Shown here one piece after another: positions 1 to 11,800 of a stretch of DNA of 64,000 bases. How positions within the stretch are numbered: the first letter of the stretch is position 1; every line of letters starts with the position of its first letter. Location of the stretch: NCBI GenBank assembly GCA_035771165.1, contig JAWNZC010000409.1, forward strand, positions 930,001 to 994,000. The letters are read 5' to 3'. The stretch is from Paragorgia papillata (Eukaryota > Cnidaria > Anthozoa > Scleralcyonacea > Coralliidae). The position numbers and the translations under genes are program-made. Below the pieces are notes generated by a model. It worked only from the letters and a program-made list of their open reading frames with translations. It did not search any database and was not told the DNA's origin.

Positions 1-134
1 CAGTAGTTAAAGATTAGTATAAAAGCATATACCTATATAAAACAATTGTCTGTTATAAGATGTGTTTTATCTAAATATAAAGCAATAATCAGATCTGTTC
101 ATAGACATAAAACTCAACAATAAACTCTTGTCTG

Positions 135-373
135 TCAATTTTCTCTATCTTCCGACTCTCGGTTCAGGAATATTTCTACATCTGGGTCTGCGTTTGACAT
201 GCTAAAGAGCTTTACAACTTTGCTTGATTCCACAGTCTGAGGATGCTGCTCAGTCTGAGGATGCAGCAGCCATCGCAAGGCCTTTTTTAAAGAGGAGCTT
301 ACACTAAAAGGGACTTTTCTGGGACGTTCTTGGGCGGCCCCCTGAATTTTTTTGAAATTTGGAGTCTCTCGCT
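135..373 (-). CDS. Terminal coding exon of the minus-strand Death-domain gene
   Basis: The reverse strand has an acceptor (ctgggtag) followed by an open frame of 2 + 237 nt ending in TGA at 135-137. It encodes a 78-aa hydrophilic tail with a tandem HPQTEQHPQT-like duplication and the acidic end LNRESEDREN. The two leading bases fit the phase left by the exon at 1647-1706. A diverged copy lies at 23760-23938. No domain is recognised. The evidence is splice-site and frame continuity plus retention of sequence in a paralogous copy. The exon assignment is inference; the open frame and acceptor are directly visible. Confidence 0.6.
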
Positions 374-1646
374 CTACCCAGAATATTAATTTATTAAAAT
401 TTAGTTGTAACTAAACAAAACGAAAGCTGTTGTTCAACTGCAAACGTACATTTGTGCTAAGAATTTGTTTTCTGCTATTTGTTCATAACAAATAACTATA
501 AAAAGAAATTAAAAACCAGGTTGCAAAATAAACTCTTTTATCTCGTTGCTTTTTGACATTCATATAAAAAGATTCGGCAAAATTGCTTCTGTATTACTAT
601 TGAACTAAACTGAATATAAATACCAACTGTTGCTACCAAAACATACTTGATTTCACACTATTTAAATATTACAAAAAAAAACACCAGAAACGCATGGCGT
701 TCGTAAACATGCACAACGCATATACAAACATTTAGAAACAGAAACTAACGCTAGAATTATAAGGTTTCAAGCTTTTTTCCAAATTATTTCACTTCTCTAA
801 AAAGCGTAAAAGTGACCTTTCAACTTAAGGTTGCCATGATAACACGTCGAGAGGTGTGGTCAAGTACATAGCACCAAAATATCGTCCATACAATTTTACG
901 ACAACTCACCAAATTTGCTGTTATTATCTTCAACCAATGAGAAGATATTTCAAATCCGGCATGGATAGGGTAAAGCTGGATTTCCACTAGGCGTAAAATG
1001 TCGCGTGCTCGACTTTTCTATTGAACAAATGTGATAGTTTATACTATGCAAACTCATAAGACAAGAAAGAAGTCGAGCCCGCGAAATTTTGCGTCTAGTA
1101 GAATTCCAACTTTAAAATGAGGTTGCTTTCTGCAGTATTCACATAAAATTTTAGATTACTTTATCAAATTCATTAAAAATTCATGAAGAAAATTCAAATG
1201 AAATGAATATTCAGTCAATATCTGTAAATCGCATACAGATTCGTCGTGATATACATAAACTTTTCCCTCAATTTACTTAGCTAAAAGCACTCCAACTTGA
1301 AAAATAGTTTGAAAACATGGATATTTAGATGCGTCCATTTGGGTAAGTAGGATAAAGCATTCGCAGCCGATCTGTATTTGATTTACTACGGCTCGCCTTG
1401 TAAATCAGATACAGATCGCTGCTCATGGTTTATCTGTTACATGAAGAGATACTGAACTTTTAATCTAGTGATCAGTTTAGCGGTTCTGTTCTGAATACTG
1501 GAATACACTACATACAGTAGCGGGCTTAACACACTCCTGTTCGAGGGCTTCCCCAGAGGTGAATAATTGGATTTTACATCAATATACAAATAAATAATTA
1601 CAACAAACTTGTAAAAAGTCCAATTTAACTAAATAAGAATGCTTAC
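374..1646. other. Intron-like non-coding stretch
   Basis: AT-rich sequence between two minus-strand exons. It contains short symmetric sequences around 1000-1100 and 1360-1420, where pieces of the form cgcagccgatctgtatttga recur inverted. I see no open coding exon or recognisable repeat family. Confidence 0.4.
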
Positions 1647-1706
1647 TTTTCTCTTCGTCGCGAGATTTATCATCAGGATTCAATCTCTTTCTGGAGCTAC
1701 TCTCTG
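1647..1706 (-). CDS. 60-nt symmetric micro-exon encoding a basic Ser/Arg-rich peptide
   Basis: Reverse strand: acceptor ctatttag, 60 nt, donor GTAAGC. In the frame 2+57+1 it encodes ESSSRKRLNPDDKSRDEEK, a charged, probably disordered peptide with an NLS-like RKRL cluster. The same exon, with its flanking splice sites, is present in three tandem copies at 24120-24453. The phase (2 leading nt, 1 trailing nt) is shared with exons at 6045, 6268 and 12655, so the exon can be duplicated or skipped without a frameshift. Confidence 0.6.
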
Positions 1707-2059
1707 CTAAATAGAGACAAAGACAGAACAATAATAAATCTTTGTAGCTTGCATGATTGAACGAGGTACACTAGGCTGGTTTATTGTGCAGGGGTTGTGC
1801 CAGGAATTCCCCGACACAGGGGCTAAAATAGTGGGTCTGGAGGAATGTTCCCTCAAGAAAATTTTGCAATTTAAAGGTCAAAAATAGTATTTTCATCGCT
1901 ATCAGTGAAAAATAATAACATGAGTAACTTACAAACAAAAGCACTTAGTCTAAAGTCGAAATAAAGTTATTCCTTAGGATATAAAAATTGCGACTAATGA
2001 TATCCCTAACCTTGTAGTAAAAGGGATGAAATGTAAGAACTAATACATTTTAGCGGTTC

Positions 2060-3800
2060 CAGTCAATTCATTTTCACTATGGACGTGAAGTCTCTCTACA
2101 CCGTCATTCCTCATCTCAAAGCATTAAAGTTTTTCTTGAATCAAAGCACCGTTTTGGACTCATCCATTCGCTTGGCAGAACTTGTACTCAATCTCAATAT
2201 ATAAATATTCATTTGAAGGTAAACATTACCAACAAATTAGTGCATGCATGAGTAGCAATGGGTACTAAAATAGGCCATAGTTACGCGATTTTATTTGTTG
2301 GTTATGTTGAAAGACAAATCTTTCAACGATACACTGGACCATTTCCTGATTTCTTCAAGAGATACACTGGACCATTTCCTGATTTCTTCAAGAGATACAT
2401 AAGTGATTGTTTAAAAACAGCATCGTGCTCACATGTCAATTTAGACAGGGTTATTAATTATGGTAACGATTTACACGCAGCGCTCAAATTCACATGAAAA
2501 ATAAGTGAAACCTGTGGGTCGTTCCTCGATATTTTGGTATCGATAAATTGCAATGCGCTCATGACTTCTGTCTCTTATAAGCCGACCGATTCACATAAGT
2601 TACCTTCTATTTTCATCCTTTCATCCCAAGCACGCTAAACCATCCATTCCATACTCTCAATTTCTGCGACTTCGCCCGCCAATGTAGTAAAGACAAGGAT
2701 TGTGAGATCAAATGTTTGGAAAAGAGACCATTTTTTGTCTAGCTATCCTACCCATCTGTTAGACACCGCTATTCACATACCGCGTCTAGTATTCTTCGAC
2801 AGGGCAAATGAAAACTACCTTTGCATGGAAAGAGTTTTTTTTATAAAATACCATTAGTTCTTACATTTCATCCCCTCAACTACAAAGTAAGGGATATGAT
2901 TAGCCGAAATTCTCATATCCTAAAGAATGACCACGAAACGTCAGCTATTTTCACCGATAACCCATTGATCTCTTTTCGATGTAATAAAAACATTCGAGAT
3001 GGTTTGGTGCGTAGTGCCCTTAGAAAAAATCTACTGGCACCAGCGGGAATCTTTTCTTGCTCTCGTAGCCGTTGTTGCACGTGTTCTTAACTCCGCTACA
3101 CGTATTTCAGGACCTAAATCTAATTTTGTTTTTCACCATAATTTTACATGCACCTCTTCCAACATCATTTAGTGTATTTCTTGCAATAAATGTTGCGTGC
3201 TTCATATCGGTGAAACTGCCAGACGTTTATCTGAAAGATTTGCTAAACATCTTCGTTCCGTTAAAAACAATGATATTGACAAGCTTTCCGCCCGACATTT
3301 TAACCACTGTATTTCGGACATGAAAGTTTGTCCCATCTCACACATTTCTGGTGGTGATGACGGCCGCAAAAATGACAAAAAAAACGTCTCATTTTCAAAT
3401 TGGAACCATTCATCTTCACGGACTCAACAAACGTTTTTCTTTTATTTTTTTAACACTTCTGAAGCTAGTGTTTTTGTCTAGCATGGGCGGGCATAAACAT
3501 TGTTTTAACTTTTTATCCATTTTTAACTCCCGCTCATCATTTTACACCCGCTCCTTGTTTTGCTAATAGACGGTAAAAACAGCAAATGTCTTTCGCATCT
3601 CCCTATTGGTTTGTTGTTGTTGTTTTCATCTGATTGGCTAAGTTTTCGCACATCATTGATTTATTATTTTGATCTGATTGGCTAATTTTTTGTCACATGA
3701 TTATCTTTCAGATATATGTTCGGTCGAAACGTTGGATTCATACGTTGCATGTTTTGGCAGTATATCCAACCTTACTATTGCGATTTGTGTTTCTTGACTT
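2060..3800 (+). pseudogene. Decayed Penelope-like retroelement (RT plus GIY-YIG-type endonuclease)
   Basis: Three broken frames give reverse-transcriptase fragments typical of Penelope-like elements: MDVKSLYTVIPH near 2078, then MGTKIGHSYAILFVGYVE at 2258. Further on comes a cysteine-containing GIY-YIG-like segment, CNKCCVLHIGETARRLSERF with HLRSV and RHFNHC, near 3180-3330. The catalytic YxDD segment is missing: a small tandem duplication of TGPFPDFFKRY and a deletion lie where it should be. Frameshifts and stops show the copy is inactive. The family call rests on motif order (RT, then GIY-YIG); direction is plus, opposite to the surrounding exons. Confidence 0.6.
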
Positions 3801-4156
3801 GCGAAGACCATGTATGAGCACAAATAACCGGTAAACATGCATTATTTATCATTCTAACATGAATTAAAAAAGCAAGAACTTCACTGCTACCAAAGTCGGT
3901 CGTTTTAAAACACTATCGCCCGATAATTCTCCAAGAAAAGATATATTTACTGTGCGCAAAGGAGTGTGGTTAAATGTACAAGTCACCATGCTTTTCTGTG
4001 CAGTCAATTAAAACGTCAGCAGTTCAGCAGCAGCAGTTCTGTACTTTTATATTACTCAACGACTTACTTAGGAAAACTAGCAAAAAAACGAAACATACGT
4101 AGAAACCAAACTGTGCTAGAAAAAATCAGTCGCAATAAACATGGTGGTCAATTTAC

Positions 4157-4197
4157 CTGTTGATTCCTTTGCAACACTGTCGTCGTCGACAACTGAA
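4157..4197 (-). CDS. Small exon of the Death-domain gene
   Basis: Reverse strand: a good acceptor (tttgtttgcag), 41 nt, donor GTAAAT. Read as 1+39+1 it gives SVVDDDSVAKEST, an acidic Ser-rich linker whose trailing base fits the exon at 1647-1706. Assignment depends only on splice sites and phase, so it is tentative. Confidence 0.45.
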
Positions 4198-4284
4198 CTG
4201 CAAACAAAAACAAACCAATTAATACTGTGAAATTTTGCAAAGTTCACACAAAGCTTTTTTACTGTAAGTAATTTATGAAGGTAC

Positions 4285-5215
4285 TTCAATATGAATGTGT
4301 GTCAATTGTGTTGCGTTGGCTTGTGCTATGCTCTCCGGTGTGTTGCGTTGGGTTGGCTTGTGCTGTGCTGTCCGGTGTGGTGCGTTGGCTTGTGCTGTCC
4401 GGTGTGGTGTGTTGCGTTGCGTTGCGTTGGCTTGTGTGCTGTGTGGTGTGTTGCGTTGGCTTGTACTGTGCTGTCCAGTGTGTTGCGTTGCGTTAGCTTG
4501 TCCTGTGCTGTCCGGTGTGGTGTGTTACGTTGGATTGTGCTGGGCTGTACTGCCCGGTGTAGTGTCGTGCGTTGTGTTGTGTTGTGTTGTTGTGCTGTCT
4601 GGTGTAGTGTGGTGTGTTGGCTTGTGTTGTGCTGTACTGTCCGGTGTAGTGTGGTGGATTGTGCTGTGCTGTGATGTACTGTCTGGTGTGGTGTCGTCTG
4701 GTCTGGTGTAGTGTGGTGCGTTGGCTTGTGTTGTGCTGTACTGTCCGGTGTAGTGCGGTGCGTTGGCTTGTGCTGTGCTGTACTGTCGGGTGTAGTGTGG
4801 GGCGTTGGCTTGTGCTGTGCTGTCCGGTGTAGTGTGGTGCGTTGGCTTGTGTTGTGCTGTACTATCCGGTGTAGTGTGGTGCGTTGGATTGTGTTGTGTT
4901 GTGTTGTACTGCCCGGTGTAGTGTGGTGCGTTGGCTTATGTTGTGTTGTGCTGTACTGTCCGGTGTAGTGTGGTGCGTTGCCTTGTATTGTATTGTGTTG
5001 TGTTGTGTTGTATTGTGCTGTACTGTCCGGTGTAGTGTGGTGCGTTGGTTTGTGTTGTCCTGTACTGTCCGGTGTGATACGGTGTGGTGTGGTGTGGTGC
5101 GCTGGCTTACGTTGTGTTGTGTTGTTCGGTGTGGTGTGGTGCGTTGGCTTGTGCTGTGTTGTGTTGTACTGTCCGCAGTGGTGCATTGCGTTGCGCCGTG
5201 CCGTGTTGAGTTGTC
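4285..5215. repeat. GT-rich minisatellite (~42-bp imperfect unit)
   Basis: About 0.9 kb of variants of tgttgtgctgtactgtccgg followed by tgtagtgtggtgcgttggct, with strong strand asymmetry (G+T on the plus strand). On the minus strand it is open and joined in frame to the Death-domain exon, giving a His/Thr/Gln/Pro-rich tail of more than 280 residues that ends at 4326. All three plus-strand frames are also long-open, which is what repeats do, so coding is not demonstrated. Confidence 0.9.
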
Positions 5216-5223
5216 CTGTTGTT

Positions 5224-5508
5224 GAACCATCTAGTAGTAGTTCTATCATTCGAGCCATTACTAACATTTCTTCTAAAATGTCAATGACATAATTTCTCTT
5301 AATCTTCTGCAACATTTTCTTCAAATTTTGCACAGTGCTTTCTTTTCCAAACTGCCAGTCATCCAAGAGAGCTTCTGTCGGATTATCGTATTTCTCAAAT
5401 TCTTCTATTTCTTCAGTCTGGTACTTCGTCTTGGCAGCAAGACCACGGAAATCCTTTTTCAAAGGTGTTTTGATGTTAAGTTTCTGGCAGATTAAATCTC
5501 TGGACTTG
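5224..5508 (-). CDS. Exon encoding a Death domain (MyD88/IRAK-like)
   Basis: The reverse strand encodes LICQKLNIKTPLKKDFRGLA, followed by a segment with KYQTEEIEEFE, NPTEALLDDW and STVQNLKKMLQKI. This is the six-helix Death-fold pattern of MyD88/IRAK/Pelle-type adaptors: the DFRGLA helix-2 signature, conserved NPT..LL..W, then a final V..L...L..I.R..VI..L. Such domains assemble innate-immune signalling complexes in the cytoplasm. The start is set by an upstream in-frame TGA; possible acceptors lie at 5496-5508. No clear donor precedes the GT-rich minisatellite, and the frame stays open into it. MyD88 and IRAK cannot be separated from this fragment. Confidence 0.65.
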
Positions 5509-6044
5509 CTATCAAGATCTCAAACAAGAATAGATTTCTTACTTGTAACTTCAGCTAAAGTAAACAAGGAAACAAGTAATATGTTTCAACAAAAAGCCAC
5601 AGGTAAATCTAGCACACTTTGCTTTGAGGTAGGATTCTTTTTCTTCTTTTTTTTTACTTTTTGTAATGCGAAAACTTTGCACCATTCGTTGCAATATACT
5701 TTTTGTAATTTGCAACGAATGGTGCAAAGCTGAACTAGCATTTAAACCGAAATTCGTCACCAACTCTCTAAATTTTGGAACACGTTTTGAAACTTCCCGA
5801 CCGCAAGCCTTCAAACCAATTGTTCAAAAGCAAGTTAAATCCGAGAGTAAGACTAAGGCCTGTGTTATATATTTTAAAAACAAACAAAGAGTGAGAAAAA
5901 GCAATGAGGCGATAGCAGCTAGAGAGTTGCGTAAAAGGAGAAAGGAAGCCTTGCTTATTGGTTGATGACGTCAGCTATACCAAGAAGAAACCGAGATCCC
6001 AACATTTGTGTTTTAGGCAAGTTTGGTATTTTTACCCGATTTAC

Positions 6045-6140
6045 CGCTCTCTGCCTTATCTGATGAAGATGCATCTCCACGATCAACCAAATATTGTTCT
6101 ATTTGCATCTGTTGTTCTCCCTGGCTTGCACTCTTGGTCT
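6045..6140 (-). CDS. 96-nt symmetric exon, Gln/Ser-rich
   Basis: Reverse strand: acceptor tcttcaccacag, 96 nt, donor GTAAAT. The frame 2+93+1 is open and reads TKSASQGEQQMQIEQYLVDR then GDASSSDKAES. The phase matches the neighbouring exon at 6268-6336. No domain is recognised; it is probably a linker upstream of the Death domain. Confidence 0.5.
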
Positions 6141-6267
6141 CTGTGGTGAAGATAAAAAAAAACAGTGTTGGTTTTGCATCAGTAGCAAAGTAGGACTTTT
6201 GGTTCTTGAATGTATGCTCAAGTTTTAAATAATATTTAACATATTTCGGGTTTAATTACGAATTTAC

Positions 6268-6336
6268 CTAATGGCATAGCTCCATCTGTAATTCTGTTAT
6301 CTCTCTGGGCTTCGTCAATGCTACTGTCTTTGGGAC
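6268..6336 (-). CDS. 69-nt symmetric exon
   Basis: Reverse strand: acceptor tttaatgtag, 69 nt, donor GTAAAT. The frame 2+66+1 is open and encodes PKDSSIDEAQRDNRITDGAM then PL. It joins in frame to 6045-6140 and can follow 12655-12789. Hydrophilic, with no recognised domain. Confidence 0.5.
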   Translation of the reverse strand, partial: VPKTVALTKPREITELQMELCH

Positions 6337-6566
6337 CTACATTAAACCGAATAAAATTATTAATAGCATGCGGTATATTGGCCTGCGAACCCAGACCTAT
6401 TTTTCTGCCCTCGTGCCTCCCGCGAAAACTACGGTCTGCGAACCCAAGCAGAGATTTGATTTCCGTGACGTAATACCTTTTTATCCAATCACAATTTACC
6501 TCTTAAAAACAGGGAACTAACGCGTGGAAACAAAGGAGTGAAGAAAATAAACAATTCCTTTCTGAA

Positions 6567-7030
6567 ATGACAGAAAGTATCGAGAGTGCGCTTATCAAAG
6601 TTTGTCAAGTTTTTAGCATTAAAAGGTTGAATAAACTTCAAGAGCATGCTATAAAATACGTCGGCAAAGTGAGAAAGGATCTTTTCGTGAATTCGCCTAC
6701 GCATGGATTTGGGAAGTCCCTAATATTTCAAGGCTTGCCACTCGTGTTTGGTTCACCAGCCAGCCGAGCGAAGCCTGATCAAGTCAGTCGCCTTAATTCT
6801 CTTGGGATTTATAGTGCCGTATCGCTGAACGAATCGCTTCAAATGTTCGGTTCGATCGACTGAAAGCGCTGCTAAACGGAGAGCTTTCCATCGTGTTTGG
6901 ATCACCAGAGTTGTGGCTAGGTGATGAAAGATGATATGGCGGGAAATGGTTCACAGCGACATTTATAATACAAGAAAGCTGTGAAAGCCGTGGCAGTCGA
7001 TGTGTCAATTTCAGAACAATGGTACGTAAT
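6567..7030 (+). pseudogene. RecQ-like DNA helicase fragment
   Basis: The plus strand encodes LNKLQEHAIKYVGKVRKDLF, then NSPTHGFGKSLIFQGLPLVF. This is the Q-motif-like start and Walker A (GFGKS) of RecQ-like SF2 helicases. After a jumbled repeat of the VFGSP segment it resumes with IVFGSPELWLGDERW and KAVAVD, the region leading to the DExH box. The normal Walker A PTGFGKS carries an inserted H, and the DExH motif itself is lost (AVDVS). Such isolated RecQ-like pieces are common repeats in invertebrate genomes; this copy is a relic. Confidence 0.55.
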
Positions 7031-7593
7031 TGCAACAAATCGTAAACAACACCAGTTTCCAAATAAGAAAGTGACTATCGAATCTATGAAGTCTGCAAAA
7101 ATATTATACTCGCTGAAATGTGGTTCCAAATTTGTTTTTGAGATTGCAATATGTTTTGACTTATTGTGTTGTTGTGATTATATTTATATTTAAGACAAAA
7201 ATGTTGAGAAAAATATTTGTTGTTCTTTGTCCTATATAAATTAGTAAATTACAGCTTTCATTTCAACCGAGCCTAGTAATATTAAATATTGTCATTCACA
7301 TTTTCTTAACGATCTGTCAGTGCTAAATACTCCTTTTGAAAAGTAATATAATTGTTGTTTAAACAATAAGCATCAGCTCAAGAAAAAACAAAACAAAAAA
7401 ATAGTATTATCTGGGAAACTTTTATATTAAACATGTCATTACAGCGGATTGACGACAACAATTGTCGCGTTTATAGTTGCAACAATTATTATACTGTATG
7501 ACGTTTCCAGGCAAAATGTCAAGATACCTTACCGGCATACACAGGAGTTAATTTCATTGTTTAAAAATGCTAGAAGCGCAACCAGGATTAAAC

Positions 7594-7769
7594 ATATTAA
7601 AGTTTGAAACGTTCTCTGGTCAAAGATATTTATTTCTAACAAGCTTTCGGCTGCCAGTCTGCAGCCTTCGACTGCTGCCAGTCTGCAGTTATCGAAGGCT
7701 GCAGACTGGCAGCCGAAAGCTTGTTTGAAATAAATATCTTTGACCAGAGAACGTTTCAAACTTTAATAA
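7594..7769. repeat. Near-perfect 176-bp fold-back palindrome
   Basis: Arms of about 80 nt (attaaagtttgaaacgttct... and its reverse complement) meet at a short centre containing ctgccagtctgcag repeats. It is typical of a MITE or fold-back insertion. No ORF of its own. Confidence 0.85.
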
Positions 7770-7809
7770 TTTCATTGTGTTGTCTTTTGTTTATCATGGA
7801 TATATATTT

Positions 7810-7916
7810 AACAGTTATACCATGAGCTCGAGTCGTATATGAGCTCATAGCCAACGAGGCGCTTCGCCGAGTTGGCTATTAGTTCGTATACGACGAGAGC
7901 GAATGGTATAACTGTT
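7810..7916. repeat. Short palindromic element
   Basis: Ends aacagttatacca and tggtataactgtt are inverted, and the centre contains gccaacgaggcgcttcgccg with gttggc. This is an AT-ended miniature inverted-repeat insertion 40 bp after the previous palindrome. Confidence 0.7.
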
Positions 7917-9344
7917 TTATTATATAGCCAAGCACTGTACAAGAGACAAAATTACATGCAGCGAAATGTTTCAAACGACAAACTTCCGGCATAGGCAACT
8001 AATACTTCCAGCATGCGTAATGATGCATTCACATAGAGTTTCTCACTGAGCTGTTCGGTAAACAGCTTTGAAATGTTGCATAAATGTTGCTCGAGGCAAA
8101 AAATGTGTTAAGCAGATCAACAAAAAAGATTAAAAGGTACCTTTATGAAGTAAAAAGGTGGTCAGTTGTTTATATTAGCGTTGCTGTCGTGAAAAAGGTT
8201 TTGATTTCATGCAAAAATGAAACTGAAACACCTTCGGCAGTGAAACTAAATTACTTAGTTGGTTGTTTTTGAAAAAGAACATGCTTTTTACTACTCCAAA
8301 TGCTTATCTAAATAAAAAATGTCTCTTTACTGGTGATCTCCTACGAAATGTGTGTTGTAAGCTTGATTTTAACTGTGAGTTTCTTTGTTTGGCAACAAAT
8401 TAATATCAACCCGTTAATTTAGTCAGGTTTTTTAAGTAAAAAGACGTAATTTTTAGGTGAATTTTACCATTTACCATGCTAAATTGTGTATTTGTTAATG
8501 TATTTTTACACAATGTTGGGTTTTTTTTACATTGGTTTGAGGGTGTTGATGTTTTTCAGGATTTTATTTTCTTGAAGACGCAATAGTCATCAAAAAAGCA
8601 TAGAGAAGAGGGGCTCTCTGTTTCCATTCTAGGCATAACTTTTCAAATTCAAAACTTGTTAAGTCCGCCTTTGTTTTTACTCTGAGCGTGGAAGGCTGTC
8701 GTCGTGAACATAATCCGTTAAGTCCAGGACGCATCGCTTTAGCAATTCAGTGGCCGATTCTTTTGAGAGCCGTGAACAATTGCTTTTCCGAGGACCGCAA
8801 AGTCATTTACCAGTTCTTTCTCATTTACAGTAAGATGAACTTAAGTCTCTTTCTTTTGAGTTTCTGAAGCTGCTCCAACTAGTGAAGATGAGTTTCAGCT
8901 TTCTTGAGCGGCGTGACTCGAGGTCAACATCTGGTTAGTGCTAAATTAATTACTTTTCTCTTCCGTCGCGGGAAATGTTTTCTTTAATACAAAGAAAACA
9001 AGTATCGCCTGATGTGACAATTTCTGTGGAGTGTCGTTCATCGTTATATAAAGACTTAGTACTATACAATATACTTGTCAAAAATTGTAAATATTTTGTG
9101 CTCCTTCCTTGACTTCGTTCAGCGTGAGTCCACGCGTGGGCAATTTTAGCTAAATATATTTTCAAATTTGATTGGATAACACGAGACAAAAGGTAATACG
9201 TCACGGAAATCGAATCTTGGCTCGGGTTCGCAGACCGTAGTTTTCGCGAGAGGCAACGAGGGCAGAAAAATAGGTCTGGGTTCGCTGGCTAGCGGTATAT
9301 TGACATAGTTAACAAGCTAACCCTAATAACGCAATGGTATTATG
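7917..9344. other. Non-coding stretch
   Basis: AT-rich, with no exon that I can support. A sequence near 8953-8975 (acttttctcttccgtcgcgg) faintly resembles the micro-exon at 1647-1706 but lacks the downstream part of the exon. Confidence 0.35.
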
Positions 9345-9940
9345 ACGGTTTTCTACTGAGCGACTTTTTCTTTTGTCTTATAAGGTCTGGACTGGGACTA
9401 ATTCGAAATCTATTTAAAGTGATTCTCTGATGAAAATATTGTTGGCAATGTTTTTGCATAATCTTGAAGAGGACATGCTAGTTAGTAATATTGCAAAGTT
9501 TAATTTCAAAATTCGTTGAGAAGGTGATATTTTACGTGAGAAGTTTGTATTTCAGAGCACCGCCATTAAAGTGGCCGAGCTTGAGAAGAATGAGTCGAGG
9601 AAGCTTATGACGTCCATAGACTCAATAACAACAATGACCCTTTTGTTAACAACAACAATGATCTTTTGTTTATGTGGTGTCTATGACGTCATAGCTTCCT
9701 CGACTTATTCTTCTTAAGCTCGGCCACTTTAATGGCGGCACTCCAAAATACAAATTTCGCACGTAAAATACAACTTTGTTTTGGAGAATTTCGAAATGAA
9801 ACTTTGCACAATTACCAACTACCATAATATCTTTAAGATTATGCAGCAACATTACCAACAATATTTTCATAAGAGAACCACTTTAACTTTAACAATAAAA
9901 AGTCGATTCGCGCGAAAAAAATCGCCTAGTAGAAAATCGG
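9345..9940. mobile_element. Fold-back MITE with ~270-bp arms
   Basis: The left arm (about 9345-9610) and right arm (about 9672-9940) are diverged inverted copies. Outer ends are acggttttctactgagcgac and its complement; inner parts include ccgccattaaagtggccgag and ctcggccactttaatggcgg. A small centre contains repeated ttgttaacaacaacaatga. There is no transposase frame. Confidence 0.8.
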
Positions 9941-10059
9941 CTTAAAGCTGGTTTTCCACTTGCAAATTTTTTGGCGCGAATGCTGAAACTAATTAAAAAT
10001 GTATTCAACATTTACAATAGAAATGTCGATTTGCGCGAAAAAATTCACGAAATATATAT

Positions 10060-10206
10060 ATATGTTATTTACCGGCTGGGAGGTCCGTATAGAGAAATAT
10101 TTCCCGAGGTCTCAAAAACTGCCCGAGGCCGGAGGCCGAGGGTCGTTTTTGAGACCGAGGGAAATATTTCTCTATACGGACCGACCAAAACGGTAAATAA
10201 CATATT
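10060..10206. repeat. 147-bp palindrome (MITE)
   Basis: tatgttatttaccg at the left is mirrored by cggtaaataacata at the right. The inner arms gtccgtatagagaaatattt and its complement surround a GC-rich ccgaggccggaggccgag core. Confidence 0.8.
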
Positions 10207-11529
10207 TATTTTTTTTATTAATCGTACGATTTATAATTTACATAATTAGGTAAATTAACATAATTGAATTGCGTAATCGAGATGACATTCACGTGATATT
10301 CAAAAGTCCAAAGTTTATCGTTCGACAGTAAACAACTGCCGACATGCAGTCTGACAGGGAAGCTTCGAACCTCTTTCGTGATAAAAAAAACAGTCAAAAC
10401 CTGAAGATCTAGTTACGAAGGGAAGTCAGAATGCAGTCCTAGTGTTTTTAAAGTTTAGTTGATAAAGATTCTTCGTCGTTCTTCTTCGTCGCTTGCTCGT
10501 TTTTGGCTGTTCGCTTGGGGAATCGCTTTCAATACTCGGCTGACTGCATGGAAATTGAAAGTGGGTCGTTCGAGTTTGAAGACGAAAATGCTTGTAGTAT
10601 TAAAGCCATTTGTAACTTTTTTCAAAGACATGATACGATGAGGTTGGCATGTGGAAAATATTTGACTAAAGGGTAAAGACTTGTAGCGGTTTTGTTGAGT
10701 ATAGTTGGACAACAGAAAAATGACAGTTTAGTATCAAAAGATTTCAGCTTTTCTGTCTTCTCGTGGTATGTTTTTTTTTATATATACTTCTATATAGTTT
10801 CATTTAGTGATTCAAAATACTGTGTTCACAAGTTTATGTATGTTTTGCATACCGTTTTAAACTGTTTTCATACGTCGTTGAGCAAAAATACTTTAAAACT
10901 TTATAAATGTCGCTCGTAAATTTTGCTTTGTTATAGTTTTCCCAGCCTTTCTTTTAAAATTCGCTGTTTTCACACGCAGTTGTCAAAACCATTTGCATAA
11001 TAAAACTCATTTGCATCCCCGTAGCTCTCTGCTAAATATATTTGTTCTGTGGCAAGCGAAATAGTTATAAAAATCGATCAATTTTAAATGACAGAGTGTA
11101 AAACTTTTTTGGTTTGGTTTTGAAATCCACAGCGGTCCGCATCAGGGTCCGTATCGTGTGATAGGGACCGCTCGCTAAGCCAATCAGAGCGCGCGAATCA
11201 GATGGATACCGGACCGCAAAAAAATAATGGTATATACGTGGAAAGTAATCTACCAATATCATTTGATGGCATATCTTTAGCTTAGTTTCCTTTATGTTGT
11301 GTTAAACAATGGACACCGGGAAGCATGTGGTAATGTTTCTCCACGAAAAACAGAGAGTTTGAAGAACTTGCAACTATTTTTGTAAATAATTCATTGGTGT
11401 CATTCTTGACGGTTTTATGTTCCTGCTGTAAAAAATAAAGTTTCGGTTTGGGGATGAAGTGCTCCCAATGGTCACCTTCAAGCCCATATACTCAGGTTAT
11501 TTTATGTAAATATCGTAAGAATCGTAAGA

Positions 11530-11800
11530 ACTGTCCAAGGGGATTATGACCCCTTGGTTCAGGTCGATGTCTTAGGGGGTCACTGCCCCGTTGGAAGGAT
11601 ATGTCCTACTTGGGGATTATTACCCCTACGGCATTAACAGAGTCCTAATGGGGATTAAAACACGATCAAGTCGGTTTTCTTTGTTTTTTGAGGGATTTAT
11701 ATCCCATAAATCCCTCATTATAAATTCATAGGGATTATACATATAAATCCCGGGGATTATATATATAATCCCTATGAATTAATTGAATTTATAATTATAA
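11530..11800. repeat. Cluster of small GGGATT...AATCCC hairpins
   Basis: At least six short inverted motifs in 270 bp: ggggattatgacccc, gggggtcactgcccc, ggggattattacccc, gggatttatatccc, a longer gggattatacatataaatccc-type hairpin, and a ggggattatatatataatccc-type one. No coding potential. Confidence 0.7.

Noticed and set aside
4291..5230. Long Cys/Val/Leu-rich ORFs on the plus strand (about 70-140 aa)
   Set aside because: All frames of the GT-rich minisatellite are open; composition reflects the repeat, not protein selection.
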